Positions 29,672 to 38,925 of a stretch of 64,000 nt of DNA are shown piece after piece. The DNA is from Pseudodesulfovibrio cashew. GTDB lineage: Bacteria > Desulfobacterota > Desulfovibrionia > Desulfovibrionales > Desulfovibrionaceae. Location of the stretch: contig NZ_CP046400.1 in the NCBI RefSeq assembly GCF_009762795.1, positions 3,617,501 through 3,681,500 on the forward strand. The letters run 5' to 3'. The translations under genes were made by a program, and so were the position numbers. A model generated the notes under the pieces. It did no database searches. It was given only the letters and a program-made list of their open reading frames with translations, and was not told the DNA's origin. Position 1 is the first letter of the stretch. The number at the start of each line of letters is the position of its first letter.

Positions 29672-29700
29672 TTGACCCACTGCGCCCATCAGAATAAAAA
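29672..29700 (+). promoter_or_regulatory. Sigma-70-like promoter of upp
   Basis: TTGACC at 29672-29677, 17-base spacer, TAAAAA at 29695-29700, about 70 bases upstream of the GTG start. Confidence 0.5.
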
Positions 29701-29769
29701 AAGGAAGTTTTGCGCAATTGAAACATTTCAGAAAATTATTCGACAACCACACCTTCAAGGAGGCTGCCC

Positions 29770-30396
29770 GTGGCATTGCACCTGGTAGATCACCCGCTTA
29801 TCCGACACAAAGTCGGCATCCTGCGAAAGCACGACATCTCAACCAGCCGGTTTCGTCAACTGGCCAACGAGATTACCCGCCTGCTGACCTACGAGGCGAC
29901 AAAGGATTTCGAGACCGAAAAGATCACAATCCAGGGCTGGGCAGGCGACGTCGAGGTCGACTGCATCAAGGGCAAGAAGGTCACTGTGGTTCCCATCCTG
30001 CGCGCAGGCCTGGGCATGATGGACGGCGTGTTCGACATGATCCCGGGAGCCAAGGCCTCCGTGGTCGGTTTCTACCGCGACGAAGAGACCCTCCAGCCGG
30101 TCCAGTACTACGTCAAGCTGGCCAGCCAGATGAGCGAGCGCACCGCCCTCATCCTCGACCCGATGCTGGCCACCGGCGGCACCCTGGACGCCACCATCAA
30201 GCTGCTCAAGGATTCCGGCTGCACCTCCATCAAGGGATTGTTCCTGTGCGCCGCCCCCGAGGGCATAGACCGCATACTGGGGGCCCACCCCGACGTGGAC
30301 ATCTATGTCGCTTCGGTGGACGAGAGGCTCAACGACATCGGCTACATCATCCCCGGTCTCGGCGACGCGGGGGACAAGATATTCGGCACCAAATAG
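29770..30396 (+). CDS. upp: Uracil phosphoribosyltransferase
   Basis: 208 residues, the usual length. PRPP-binding segment [17 protein letters not shown] and uracil-binding C-terminus [17 protein letters not shown] are intact. It makes UMP from uracil and PRPP. The start is GTG at 29770 with AAGGAGGC just upstream. A strong terminator separates it from uraA, so the two salvage genes are adjacent but may be controlled separately or by readthrough. Confidence 0.97.
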   Translation: MALHLVDHPLIRHKVGILRKHDISTSRFRQLANEITRLLTYEATKDFETEKITIQGWAGDVEVDCIKGKKVTVVPILRAGLGMMDGVFDMIPGAKASVVGFYRDEETLQPVQYYVKLASQMSERTALILDPMLATGGTLDATIKLLKDSGCTSIKGLFLCAAPEGIDRILGAHPDVDIYVASVDERLNDIGYIIPGLGDAGDKIFGTK

Positions 30397-30402
30397 GTAC
30401 CA

Positions 30403-30430
30403 AGGCACGCTCGACAGCGTGCCTTTTTTT
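30403..30430 (+). terminator. Rho-independent terminator of upp
   Basis: Stem AGGCACGCT/AGCGTGCCT with CGAC loop and a run of seven T. Confidence 0.9.
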
Positions 30431-30515
30431 GGGACATTTTCATATTGACGAGGCGCGCGTCCGGTGGGGGCATTGGGACGCGGCTGCCTGAAACACGAGA
30501 GGAGTTTGGTAAATC

Positions 30516-31886
30516 ATGAGTGACGTTCATTCCACCGAGTACAGTTTCAAACCGAAGGATGCGCTACTGGGGGCGCAGATGCTCTTCGTCGCCTTCGGCG
30601 CGCTGGTCCTGGTCCCGCTGCTGACCGGCCTTGATGCCAACGTGGCGCTGTTCACCGCAGGCGCGGGCACCCTGGTTTTCCAGGTCGTCACCAGAGGCAG
30701 GGTCCCGGTATTCCTGGCCTCGTCCTTTGCCTTCATCGCGCCCATCATCTACGGCGTGCAGACCTGGGGAATTCCCTCCACCATGTGCGGCCTGTTCGCG
30801 GCGGGCGTCCTCTACGTGATCATCTCCACCCTCATCCGCATCTTCGGCGTCGGCATGCTCCGCCGGGTGCTGCCGCCCGTGGTCACCGGCCCGGTGATCA
30901 TGGTCATCGGTCTGATCCTGGCCCCCGTGGCCGTTCACATGGCCCTGGGCCGCACGGGTGACGGCTCGGCCTGGCTCGTGCCCAACACCACTGCCATGAT
31001 CATTGCGGGCGTGGCCCTGATCACCACCATCTTCGCCTCGCTGCTGGGCAAGGGCTGGATCAAGCTCATTCCCATCCTGCTCGGCATCCTCGCGGGCTAC
31101 GCGACCTCGCTCATCCTGGACGCCACCGGTTTCACCGCCGCCACTCAGGCCGCATTCGATCCCGGTCAGCTCCAGAACTGGACCGGCCCGACCCTGGTCA
31201 ACTTCGGCAAGATCGCCGAAGCACCGCTCCTGGCCGTCCCCAATTTCACCTTCCCCACCTGGAACCTCGAAGCCGTCCTGTTCATCGTGCCGGTCGCCAT
31301 CGCTCCGGCCATTGAGCACTTCGGCGACATCCTGGCCATCAGCGGCATCGCAGGCAAGGACTACGTCAAGGATCCCGGCATCCAGAACACCATGCTCGGC
31401 GACGGCCTGGCCACTTCCTTGGCCGCAGTCCTGGGCGGACCGCCCAACACCACCTACTCCGAAGTTTCCGGCGCAGTGGCCCTGACCCGCGCCTTCAACC
31501 CCGGCATCATGACCTGGGCTTCCATCACCGCCATTGTCCTCGCCTTCGTGGGCAAGCTCGGCGCGGTGCTGAACACCATCCCTGTCCCGGTCATGGGCGG
31601 CATCATGATCCTGCTCTTCGGCGCCATCACCGTCATCGGCATCAACACCCTGGTCCGTGCCGGCAACGACCTCATGCTGCCTCGTAACATGGCCATCGTG
31701 GCCGTCATCCTGGTCTTCGGCATAGGCGGCATGTCCTTCGACCTGGTCATCGTCAAGCTCGGCGGCATCGGCCTGGCAGGCATCGTGGGCGTGCTGCTCA
31801 ACCTGATCCTGCCCTGCAAGGACTGCAACGACCCGCTGCCCGACGAGATCAAGGGCACCGACCCCGATCACCACACCGACCTGTAA
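30516..31886 (+). CDS. uraA: Uracil permease (NCS2 family)
   Basis: 456 residues with about fourteen hydrophobic segments. NCS2 signatures: PVFLASSFAFIAPIIYG near the N-terminus, the substrate region VPVAIAPAIEHFGDILAIS (Glu of APAIEHFGD) and GGPPNTTYSEVSGAVALTR. It brings uracil in by proton symport and works with upp directly upstream. Gln/Thr-poor central motif details do not separate uracil from xanthine specificity, but the upp neighbour favours uracil. GAGAGGAG lies before the ATG. Confidence 0.93.
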   Translation: MSDVHSTEYSFKPKDALLGAQMLFVAFGALVLVPLLTGLDANVALFTAGAGTLVFQVVTRGRVPVFLASSFAFIAPIIYGVQTWGIPSTMCGLFAAGVLYVIISTLIRIFGVGMLRRVLPPVVTGPVIMVIGLILAPVAVHMALGRTGDGSAWLVPNTTAMIIAGVALITTIFASLLGKGWIKLIPILLGILAGYATSLILDATGFTAATQAAFDPGQLQNWTGPTLVNFGKIAEAPLLAVPNFTFPTWNLEAVLFIVPVAIAPAIEHFGDILAISGIAGKDYVKDPGIQNTMLGDGLATSLAAVLGGPPNTTYSEVSGAVALTRAFNPGIMTWASITAIVLAFVGKLGAVLNTIPVPVMGGIMILLFGAITVIGINTLVRAGNDLMLPRNMAIVAVILVFGIGGMSFDLVIVKLGGIGLAGIVGVLLNLILPCKDCNDPLPDEIKGTDPDHHTDL

Positions 31887-31896
31887 GGGATACGCA

Positions 31897-31942
31897 ATAA
31901 AAAAAGCGCCCTGGCCGATGCATCGGCCAGGGCGCTTTTTTT
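31897..31942. terminator. Bidirectional terminator after uraA
   Basis: A 30-base perfect palindrome at 31906-31935, with an A run before and a T run after, so it can stop transcription on both strands. Almost the same stem occurs after the MscS gene at 33884-33922. Confidence 0.92.
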
Positions 31943-31946
31943 ATTG

Positions 31947-32005
31947 TCTCCCCCGCCGCCCCCATCCCCTCTCACCCTTCTATACTTTTTGCCGCCGCTT
32001 CCCAG
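31947..32005. repeat. Dispersed hairpin repeat, copy 3 (right half only)
   Basis: CCCCCATCCCCTCTC, then ACTTTTT and a GCCGC end match the right half of copies 1 and 2. The long hairpin arm is missing. It follows the uraA terminator directly, as copy 2 follows the MscS terminator. Confidence 0.65.
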
Positions 32006-32126
32006 GGATGCCGTTACTGAAAAGCGGCTTGATTCAAACGAAAATCTTTCCAAACTCGAGTTGACTACGGGGGATGCCGCTATCTTTGCGCTCGACCCAA
32101 CCGGCTGAAACCGTTACGGTGCCTCC

Positions 32127-32882
32127 ATGAAACGCGACACCGTGACCGGATTGATTTTGACGTACCAGGGCGAACGTCTGCTGGAGAAATGTCTCGCCTC
32201 CCTCGACTTCTGCGACGAAATCCTTGTGGTGGATTCCGAGTCCACCGACAAGACCCGCGAAATAGCCGAGCGATTCGGCGCGCGCGTCATCGTCAACCCG
32301 TGGCCCGGACCGGTGAAGCAGTTTCAGCTCGCCCTGGCCGAAATCAAAACGGACTGGGTTATTTCCCTGGACCAGGATGAATTCCTCTCGGACGAACTTC
32401 GGGACAACATCACGGCCAAACTGGAGACGAACGAGCCGGTGGCAGGCTACTACACGCCGCGCAGCTCCTACTACTACAACCGGTTCATGAAGCACTCCGG
32501 ATGGTATCCGGACTATCTCTTTCGCTTCTTCCGCGCCGGAAAGATGCAGGTCACAGCCTCGGGCGCGCACTACCATTTCGAACCGCTGGGCGACACGGCG
32601 AAACTCTCCGGCGACATCCTCCACTACCCGTACGAATCCTTCCAGCAGCACATGGAAAAGATAAACTACTACGCGGAGGAAGGGGCCAAGTCACTGCGCG
32701 AAAAAGGACGCAGGGGCGGCCTGTGGCGCGCCCTGCTCCATGCCGTGGGCCGTTTCTTCAAGCTGTACCTCCTCAAGGCGGGCTTCCTTGACGGCAAGGC
32801 AGGGTTCTACAACGCCATGGCCGGATTTTACTACACCTTCCAGAAATACATCCGGGTCGAAGAAAACGGCAAATGGGGCTAG
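32127..32882 (+). CDS. GT2 glycosyltransferase, WaaE/KdtX type
   Basis: 251 residues, GT-A fold: TGLILTYQGERLLEKCLASL, EILVVDSESTDKTREIA and the DXD region WVISLDQDEFLSDEL, followed by YLFRFFRAGKMQVT and HYPYESFQQHMEKINYYAEE, the pattern of WaaE-like enzymes. Those add glucose to LPS inner-core heptose. Cytoplasmic face of the inner membrane. It is monocistronic; the sugar is not readable. Confidence 0.85.
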   Translation: MKRDTVTGLILTYQGERLLEKCLASLDFCDEILVVDSESTDKTREIAERFGARVIVNPWPGPVKQFQLALAEIKTDWVISLDQDEFLSDELRDNITAKLETNEPVAGYYTPRSSYYYNRFMKHSGWYPDYLFRFFRAGKMQVTASGAHYHFEPLGDTAKLSGDILHYPYESFQQHMEKINYYAEEGAKSLREKGRRGGLWRALLHAVGRFFKLYLLKAGFLDGKAGFYNAMAGFYYTFQKYIRVEENGKWG

Positions 32883-32925
32883 CCCCGAATTTCACTCCCC
32901 GGCATTTCCCGCCCGCTTTCCTCCT

Positions 32926-32959
32926 CCTGCTTGCGATGAGAGCAGGTATCTTTTTTTTT
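32926..32959 (+). terminator. Probable terminator after the WaaE-like gene
   Basis: CCTGCT pairs with AGCAGG around a TGCGATGAG loop, then TATC and nine T. Confidence 0.6.
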
Positions 32960-33035
32960 AAAACCAGTTCCGCTGCCATGAACTTTCTGATATTGACTCT
33001 CACATCGGCATGTAATCAACCCGCGAGGAGGAAAA

Positions 33036-33869
33036 ATGAACATCGATCCCCAAACCATTCAGCAACTTGTAGAAAAAGGAATCTCGCTCGTATCAATTCA
33101 CGGGCTGAACATACTCATAGCCCTTTTTATTTTCGTCATCGGACGCTGGATCGCCAAGAGCCTGGCCCGGCTGACCAGGAAAGTTCTGATCAAGGGCCGC
33201 GTGGAGGAAACCCTCGCGACCTTCCTGCGCAACATAGTCTATTACGCACTCCTGGCGGCGGTGATCATCGCCGCGCTCGGCCAGGCCGGGGTCAACGTCA
33301 CCTCCTTCCTCGCCGTACTCGGTGCCGCAGGCTTGGCCGTCGGCCTCGCTCTCAAGGACTCCCTGTCCAACTTTGCGGCAGGCGTCATGCTCATCATGCT
33401 CAAATTCTTCAAGAAGGGTGATTACGTCACCGTGGCCGGCGAGTCCGGCACGGTCACGGCCATCAACATCTTCAACACCATCCTGGCCACCCCGGACAAC
33501 AGGCAGATCATCGTGCCCAACTCTTCGGTCCTGTCCGGCACCATCGTCAACGTCACGGCCAACGACACCCGCCGCGTGGACCTGGTCATGGGCATCGGCT
33601 ATGACGACGACCTGCTCAAGGCCAAAAAGCTCCTGCAACAGATCGTCACCGAGGAACCCCGCGTCCTTGCCGACCCGGCGCCGGTCGTCGAAGTGCTGGA
33701 ACTGGCAGACTCCTCCGTCAACTTCGTGGTCCGCCCCTGGTGCAAGACCTCCGACTACTGGGGCGTCTACTTCGCCATCACCGAAAAGGTGAAGCTGCTC
33801 TTCGACAAGGAAGGCATCTCCATCCCCTACCCGCAGACCGACGTGCACGTTTACAACACCAACCAGTAG
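33036..33869 (+). CDS. Small-conductance mechanosensitive channel (MscS family)
   Basis: 277 residues: three transmembrane helices, the last being the pore helix (FLAVLGAAGLAVGLALKDSL, a Gly/Ala-packed TM3 followed by SNFAAGVMLI), then the beta domain (FKKGDYVTVAGESGTV; IIVPNSSVLSGTIVNVT) and the cytoplasmic cage. It opens under membrane tension to release osmolytes. A GAGGAGG site precedes the ATG by 5 bases. Confidence 0.93.
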   Translation: MNIDPQTIQQLVEKGISLVSIHGLNILIALFIFVIGRWIAKSLARLTRKVLIKGRVEETLATFLRNIVYYALLAAVIIAALGQAGVNVTSFLAVLGAAGLAVGLALKDSLSNFAAGVMLIMLKFFKKGDYVTVAGESGTVTAINIFNTILATPDNRQIIVPNSSVLSGTIVNVTANDTRRVDLVMGIGYDDDLLKAKKLLQQIVTEEPRVLADPAPVVEVLELADSSVNFVVRPWCKTSDYWGVYFAITEKVKLLFDKEGISIPYPQTDVHVYNTNQ

Positions 33870-33883
33870 AACAACGCCTGTCC

Positions 33884-33922
33884 AAAGCGCCCTGACCGAC
33901 ACATCGGCCAGGGCGCTTTTTT
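33884..33922 (+). terminator. Terminator after the MscS gene
   Basis: 16-bp stem (one A-C mismatch), CACA loop and six T. Differs from the uraA terminator at very few positions. Confidence 0.9.
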
Positions 33923-33926
33923 GTTT

Positions 33927-34044
33927 GCCTCCGGCGGCCGGGGGAAGGGGAGAGGGAAACCCTTTGAAAAGGGTTGTCCCTCTCCCCTTCCCCCGAACCC
34001 CCTTCCCCTCTCCTTTCCTAAACTTTTTCGAGCCGCTTCGCGGA
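33927..34044 (+). repeat. Dispersed hairpin repeat, copy 2
   Basis: Full-length copy of the element at 8638-8762. Arms near 33935-33965 and 33968-33995 pair along almost their whole length. Where copy 1 has GAGAGAGGG/CCCTCTCTC this copy has GGGAGAGGG/CCCTCTCCC, so both sides of the stem changed together. The 33870-34192 interval holds this repeat, the MscS terminator and no recognisable gene. Confidence 0.8.
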
Positions 34045-34192
34045 GTGGTCATCAAGTTGGCAGGCCGCTGTTGTATATTCTGTCAGGAGCATGGAAGTGG
34101 ATGCCTAACAAGAAGTTTGGTTGTCACCTGTTTTCAAGGAATGGAAACCCAATCGGCATGAAGGTGCGTTGGGAGTGTGGGATGGTGAATAC

Positions 34193-34435
34193 ATGAAAAA
34201 ATCCAAACCGCGCCTGAAGCTATTGCCTGGCTGGCTACCTTTGGACAAGGCGTGTCCCGCCTGCGGGGCCGGACTGCTCAACTCTCCGGAGGTCGGCACA
34301 ACCAGCCAGTGCTGGCTCTGCCCGATCCGCTTCCGGTGCGAGCAGAAGTGGTTCAAGCTGGAGAAAGAAGCCACCTCGTTCGATGCGGCTCCCGAAAAGG
34401 GACGCGGGACTCTAGGCAACGGACATACACGCTAG
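34193..34435 (+). CDS. Small putative zinc-ribbon protein
   Basis: 80 residues, basic N-terminus (MKKSKPRLKLLPGWLPLDKA), then CPACG, followed about 17 residues later by CWLC and RC. Two CxxC knuckles suggest a zinc ribbon. No family recognised. The ribosome site is weak (GGTGA), and a longer in-frame start at 34121 exists. Convergent with kup, 55 bases between stops. Confidence 0.45.
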   Translation: MKKSKPRLKLLPGWLPLDKACPACGAGLLNSPEVGTTSQCWLCPIRFRCEQKWFKLEKEATSFDAAPEKGRGTLGNGHTR

Positions 34436-34490
34436 TTCACCCTATCGAAACCGAAGGGACGCGCCCTTGCGCCCTTCCACTGCCACCGTG

Positions 34491-36377
34491 CTATAGTTCC
34501 AGGCGGGCTCCCACCTCTATGACCTTGTCGGACGGAATGCGGAAGAAGCCGACCGCGTCCATGGCATTGCGAGAAAGGAAAAGAAAGAGATTGGAACGCC
34601 AGCGTCCCATGGCCGGATTTTCGCCCACCGTAAGTTTCTCCCTGCCGAGGAAAAAGCTCGCCCTGTCCAGGTCGACGTCCAGCCCCTGCCCCTTGCACAG
34701 GGAAAAAATGATATCAATGTCCGGCTGTTCCATGAAGCCGAACCGAGCCACGATGCGGCAGATGCCCGAGCCGAGCCGCTCCACCTCGATTTTCTCGAAG
34801 TTCGGCACCCGGGGCACCTCCTCGGTGCGGATATGCAGGAGGAACACCTCGGCATGGAGAATCCTGTTGTGCCGCAGATTCTGAAGCAGGGCCACCGGCA
34901 CGATGTCCCGGCTCCGGGTCAGAAAAAAGGCCTGCCCCTTGATACGCTCGGGCCGTTCCTCGCCGATACGCGCCAGGAAGTCATTGACGCTTGACGTCAG
35001 CTTCCGCGACTTGACCGCCAGTATCTCGCTGCCCCGCCTCCAGGTAATCATCACCGTAAAGAATGTCAGGCCAACGGCCAGGGGGAACCAGGCACCGTGA
35101 AAGATCTTGGTCATGTTGGCCGCGAAAAAGGACAGGTCCACGGCGAAAAAGAGCGACGTCAGGGTCGCGGCCGCAGCTAGCGACCAGCGCCAGTGCTGCC
35201 TGAGAATCACAAAAAACAGAGTGGTGGTTATCAGCATGGTAGCGGTGACGGCTACGCCGTATGCTGCGGCCAGCTTGCTGGACGACTGAAAGCCGAACAC
35301 CAGACCGATGGTACAGGCCATCAGCAGCCAGTTCACCGGGGCGACATATATCTGCCCCCGATGGGAGACCGAGGTGTGCCTGACCCTGAGCCTCGGCAGG
35401 TACCCCAGCTGAATCGCCTGGCTCGTCAGGGAAAAGGCGCCGGTGATCACAGCCTGGGAGGCGATGATGGTGGCCATGGTGGCCAATGCGACCATGGGGA
35501 TGAGCGCCCACGACGGCACGATGGCGTAAAAGGGATGGTAGGCGTCAGCCGGATGATTCAGCAGGTGCGCCCCCTGCCCGAAGTAGTTGAGGACCAGACA
35601 GGGCAGGACGAGCCCGAACCAGGTCAAACGGATGGGACGCCGTCCGAAGTGTCCCATGTCCGCATAAACCGCCTCGGCTCCGGTCGCCACCAGAAAGACC
35701 GCTCCCAGCACCACAAAGCCGTGCAGCCGGTTGTCCAGAAGAAAGGCGAGGCCGTACCATGGCGAGAAAGCCTTGATCACCTGCGGCGTGCGGAGGATCT
35801 GCGACAGCCCGAGCCCGGCAAGGGCGATCATCCACACAAGGATAACCGGGCCGAACAGCGTTCCGACCCGGGCGGTGCCGTGTTTCTGGATGAGGAACAA
35901 CCCGGTCAGGATGGCCAGGGTAACGGAAATGATGTGCGGCTGGAAAGCGGGTTCGATGTGCCCCAGCCCCTCCACCGCGCTCAGCACTGAGATCGCCGGG
36001 GTGATCATGCCGTCTCCATAGAGCAGGCAGGCCGCGAACAGCCCGAGGGCCACCAGGGTCCGGCCAACGGCGCTCCGGTCCGCCCCGCCCGCTTTGACCA
36101 ACGAGGTCAGTACCAGCACACCGCCTTCGCCGTGACTGTCGGCGCGGAGAATGAACAGCAGATATTTTATGGTGACGATAAGCAGCAGCGCCCAGAAGAT
36201 GAGGGAGAGCACGCCGAGTACATTGGCGGGAGTCACCGCGATACCGTACTCCCCGTGAAAGCATTCCCGGAGCGCGTACAGCGGACTGGTGCCGATGTCT
36301 CCGAAGACAATGCCCAGCGCAGCCAACGACAGAGCCGCCAAGCGGCGCCCGGAAGGGTTGTCAGCAGTACTATCCAT
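34491..36377 (-). CDS. kup: Kup-type potassium uptake protein
   Basis: 628 residues: about twelve transmembrane helices in the first 430 residues, beginning with LGIVFGDIGTSPLYALRECF, the hallmark of Kup/HAK/KT transporters, and a cytoplasmic C-terminal domain. Takes up K+ by proton symport. Start at ATG 36377; an in-frame TTG at 36413 extends the frame with no homology. Confidence 0.94.
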   Translation of the reverse strand: MDSTADNPSGRRLAALSLAALGIVFGDIGTSPLYALRECFHGEYGIAVTPANVLGVLSLIFWALLLIVTIKYLLFILRADSHGEGGVLVLTSLVKAGGADRSAVGRTLVALGLFAACLLYGDGMITPAISVLSAVEGLGHIEPAFQPHIISVTLAILTGLFLIQKHGTARVGTLFGPVILVWMIALAGLGLSQILRTPQVIKAFSPWYGLAFLLDNRLHGFVVLGAVFLVATGAEAVYADMGHFGRRPIRLTWFGLVLPCLVLNYFGQGAHLLNHPADAYHPFYAIVPSWALIPMVALATMATIIASQAVITGAFSLTSQAIQLGYLPRLRVRHTSVSHRGQIYVAPVNWLLMACTIGLVFGFQSSSKLAAAYGVAVTATMLITTTLFFVILRQHWRWSLAAAATLTSLFFAVDLSFFAANMTKIFHGAWFPLAVGLTFFTVMITWRRGSEILAVKSRKLTSSVNDFLARIGEERPERIKGQAFFLTRSRDIVPVALLQNLRHNRILHAEVFLLHIRTEEVPRVPNFEKIEVERLGSGICRIVARFGFMEQPDIDIIFSLCKGQGLDVDLDRASFFLGREKLTVGENPAMGRWRSNLFLFLSRNAMDAVGFFRIPSDKVIEVGARLEL

Positions 36378-36486
36378 TCTTGCAGATTTACTGCCGTGGA
36401 CAGAGGAAGTCAATTCAGTGCAAACAATAACCGACAGGCGACGAGCCTAAACGCCCGAGACTAAAGGGAGGCTTTCGGAAATGGCA

Positions 36487-36836
36487 CAACGCTCCCAGCG
36501 ACACGGAAGTGCCGCTACAGGGAAGGCCCCGATGCCGCAAAAACGATCAACGCCGAATGGAGGCTTTCGAGAGTGGTGCAGCCGCTAGGCGGAAGCGTTC
36601 GCGCTTCCCACAGGCGTATCCCAACACACCGAGGACAGGCTCAACGCTCCCAGCGACACGGAAGTGCCGCTACAGGGAAGACCCCGATGCCGCAAAAACG
36701 ATCAACGACGAATGGTGGCTTTCGAGAGTGGTGCAGCCGCTAGGCGGAAGCGTTCGAGCTTCCCACAGGCGTATCCCAATACGCCGAGGACAAGCGCAAC
36801 GCTTCCAACGACGCGGATACGCCGCTATCGGAAGCC
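36487..36836. repeat. 155-bp tandem repeat, 2.25 copies
   Basis: Copy 1 is 36487-36641, copy 2 is 36642-36796 (only about nine differences) and a diverged partial third is 36797-36836. Each unit has a GGAAGCG-TTCG-C/AGCTTCC hairpin with a UUCG loop. The array fills most of the 36378-36846 gap between the kup start and the hisA stop. No frame through it looks coding. Confidence 0.9.
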
Positions 36837-36846
36837 GACGTTAGGA

Positions 36847-37575
36847 TTACTGTGCGTCGATCCAGGCGTTGGCTTCCTTGACGTCCAGGGTGCCAACGTA
36901 GATGGCGCGACCCGAGATGGCGCCCTCCAGGCCCTTCTTGGACAGCGGATAAAGCGCCTTGATGTCGTCGAGGGTGTGCACGCCGCCTGCCGCGATGACC
37001 GGAACGGACGTCTTGCCGCACAGGGTCTCCAAACCGAGAACGTTGACGCCGGTCTGCATGCCGTCGCGGGAGATGTCGGTGTAGACGATGAAACGGATTC
37101 CGTCGGCTTCGAGGCGGGGCAGCACGTCGTCGATAGTCAACCCGGCGTCCTCGACCCAGCCCTTGGTCTTGAGCCGTCCGTCCACCGCATCCAGGGACAC
37201 GCCGATGCGACCTGGCAGCGCCCGGCACAATTCCGAGAAACGGTCCGGCTCTTCGAGGGCCATGGTACCGATGATCAGACGGTGTACTCCGGCCTCAATG
37301 TAATTTTGGGCAGTCTCGATGTCGCGGATACCGCCGCCCAACTGGACCGGGATGTCGATCTCGGTGCAGATGGACTTGATCAGGTCGAAGTTCTTGGGCA
37401 TGCCGGAAAAGGCGCCGTCCAGGTCCACTACATGGAGGTAGCGGGCGCCGAGTTCGGCCCAATGGCGGGCCTGGGCGACCGGATCGGTGCCGAACACGGT
37501 GACCTGGTCTTCCTTGCCCTGGGCCAGGCGGACGCATTCACCGTTCTTGATGTCTACAGCGGGGAAAAGAATCAT
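36847..37575 (-). CDS. hisA: Phosphoribosylformimino-5-aminoimidazole carboxamide ribotide isomerase
   Basis: 242 residues, TIM-barrel. Catalytic and phosphate motifs: [20 protein letters not shown] (Asp8), [21 protein letters not shown] (second Asp) and [13 protein letters not shown]. Histidine biosynthesis step 4. Start at 37575 is set by the family N-terminus MILFPAVD; its ATGA overlaps the stop of the upstream lipoprotein gene. Confidence 0.97.
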   Translation of the reverse strand: MILFPAVDIKNGECVRLAQGKEDQVTVFGTDPVAQARHWAELGARYLHVVDLDGAFSGMPKNFDLIKSICTEIDIPVQLGGGIRDIETAQNYIEAGVHRLIIGTMALEEPDRFSELCRALPGRIGVSLDAVDGRLKTKGWVEDAGLTIDDVLPRLEADGIRFIVYTDISRDGMQTGVNVLGLETLCGKTSVPVIAAGGVHTLDDIKALYPLSKKGLEGAISGRAIYVGTLDVKEANAWIDAQ

Positions 37576-38225
37576 AATCCGAGTTCCGTGAGTTTTTCTT
37601 CGATGCCGTCCGAGGCCAGACGGGTTGCGGTCACCCATTTGCCGCCACGGTCAGCGAACTTGCGGGCCGTGAACAGATTCTCCATGAGGGAGACCTGGGT
37701 TTCTTCGTAGCGGGCGCGCACCATGCGCTCCTGCTTGACGTCTATGAGGTAAAATTCAAGGGATACCGAAGCCGGGGTCTCGACCCCGTTATCGCTGCCC
37801 ACGCGCTCACGCCAGTAGGTAACCTGGGGCACCAGGAGCAGGTCGACCTGCATGCACTTGCCCACGCCCAGCCAGTATTTCCAGGCCGAAACCTTGGGCA
37901 GGCCCGATTCCTCGAACACCACCACGTCCTCACACTGCTTGACTGCGGCGGGAGTGATGTAATCGAAGACTTGGTGGCGCTGCAGCGTCTCCCGCAAGAT
38001 GCCATCGAGGGCGTCAAGTGTCCCGTCGGGCACCGGGTGCCCCTCTTCATCGAGGTAGCCCGCCAGGATCTGCCAGTTGTAGATGGGATTGGAGAATCCA
38101 GCCACGGCGAGCTTGCCTTCGGGACGAGGCACGGCGGCGGTGCGCTTGCTGGTTCCGCAACCGGCGGTCAGCAACAGGGAAAGAGCCAGGGCCGCAAAGG
38201 TGACTAAAGAAAACGTGCGTCGCAT
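37572..38225 (-). CDS. Predicted lipoprotein between hisB and hisA
   Basis: 217 residues with a clear lipoprotein signal: [20 protein letters not shown] then LTAGC at about residues 19-23. The rest is soluble ([40 protein letters not shown]) and resembles outer-membrane-linked GNA1162/LpoB-type folds only loosely. Overlaps hisB by one base at its start and hisA by four at its end, so it is co-translated with histidine genes although its function is probably unrelated. Not recognised further. Confidence 0.8.
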   Translation of the reverse strand: MRRTFSLVTFAALALSLLLTAGCGTSKRTAAVPRPEGKLAVAGFSNPIYNWQILAGYLDEEGHPVPDGTLDALDGILRETLQRHQVFDYITPAAVKQCEDVVVFEESGLPKVSAWKYWLGVGKCMQVDLLLVPQVTYWRERVGSDNGVETPASVSLEFYLIDVKQERMVRARYEETQVSLMENLFTARKFADRGGKWVTATRLASDGIEEKLTELGL

Positions 38226-38809
38226 CAGTCGAGACTCCCTTTGGTGCTGGAGACGCCCTTGCGCCCGACTCGGACGGCCTGGCCGAGGGCGATGCCCATG
38301 GCCTTGAAGGCGGCTTCCAGAAGATGGTGGCCGTTTTGGCCGTAGGCGTAGTGAACGTGCAGGTTCATGCCCGCCTTGTAGGCAAAGGACTTGAGAAATT
38401 CGCGCCATACGTCCTTTTCACCACCGCCGATGAGGGCAGGCAGCAGGTCGTCGGCATAGACGATATAGGGACGGCCCGAAATGTCGACCACCACTTCGGC
38501 AAGAGCCTCGTCCATGGGCACCTTGGCACTGGCCACGCGGACAATGCCCTTCTTGTCGCCCAATGCCTCGCCCAGAGCCTGGCCGAGACAGAGCCCGATA
38601 TCTTCAAGGGTGTGGTGGGTGTCGATCTCCAGGTCTCCCTTGCAGGTCAGGTCCAGGTCGAACCCGCCCCAGAAGGCGAACAGGGTGAGCATGTGGTCGG
38701 CGAATCCGATGCCGGTGTCCACCTTGACCTTGCCCTCCCCCTCGAGCGTGAGGGTCAGCTTGATATCCGTCTCGTTCGTAGTCCGAGCCACCGTTGCCTG
38801 GCGCACCAT
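38225..38809 (-). CDS. hisB: Imidazoleglycerol-phosphate dehydratase
   Basis: 194 residues. Manganese-binding histidines in [30 protein letters not shown] and [20 protein letters not shown] are intact. Catalyses histidine biosynthesis step 6. Monofunctional: no phosphatase domain. First gene of hisB-lipoprotein-hisA. Confidence 0.97.
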   Translation of the reverse strand: MVRQATVARTTNETDIKLTLTLEGEGKVKVDTGIGFADHMLTLFAFWGGFDLDLTCKGDLEIDTHHTLEDIGLCLGQALGEALGDKKGIVRVASAKVPMDEALAEVVVDISGRPYIVYADDLLPALIGGGEKDVWREFLKSFAYKAGMNLHVHYAYGQNGHHLLEAAFKAMGIALGQAVRVGRKGVSSTKGSLD

Positions 38810-38873
38810 GGGCTCCTCCTTTGCTCAACAATACATAGATGGTATGAGCGCGACTGTATAGTAAATCTCTAGA

Positions 38874-38915
38874 AAAGGAAACCGGGCGGAGACGCCATTT
38901 TCACGCCCCGCCCGG
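38874..38915 (-). terminator. Terminator after tatC
   Basis: Minus-strand CCGGGCGG pairs with CCGCCCGG around a GGCGTGAAAATGGCGTCT loop that can also pair internally; TTTCCTTTT follows. Confidence 0.8.
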
Positions 38916-38925
38916 ATTGGGATCA

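Noticed and set aside
34055..34090. Second sigma-54 promoter (TTGGCAGG...) before the zinc-ribbon gene
   Set aside because: Resembles the element at 58597, but the GC of the -12 box is missing at the required distance.
36487..36836. Insertion sequence
   Set aside because: No transposase, no terminal inverted repeats; units are direct repeats.
36664..37710. Plus-strand 348-codon frame across the 155-bp repeat and hisA
   Set aside because: Antisense to hisA, which has all family motifs; the frame starts inside the repeat.
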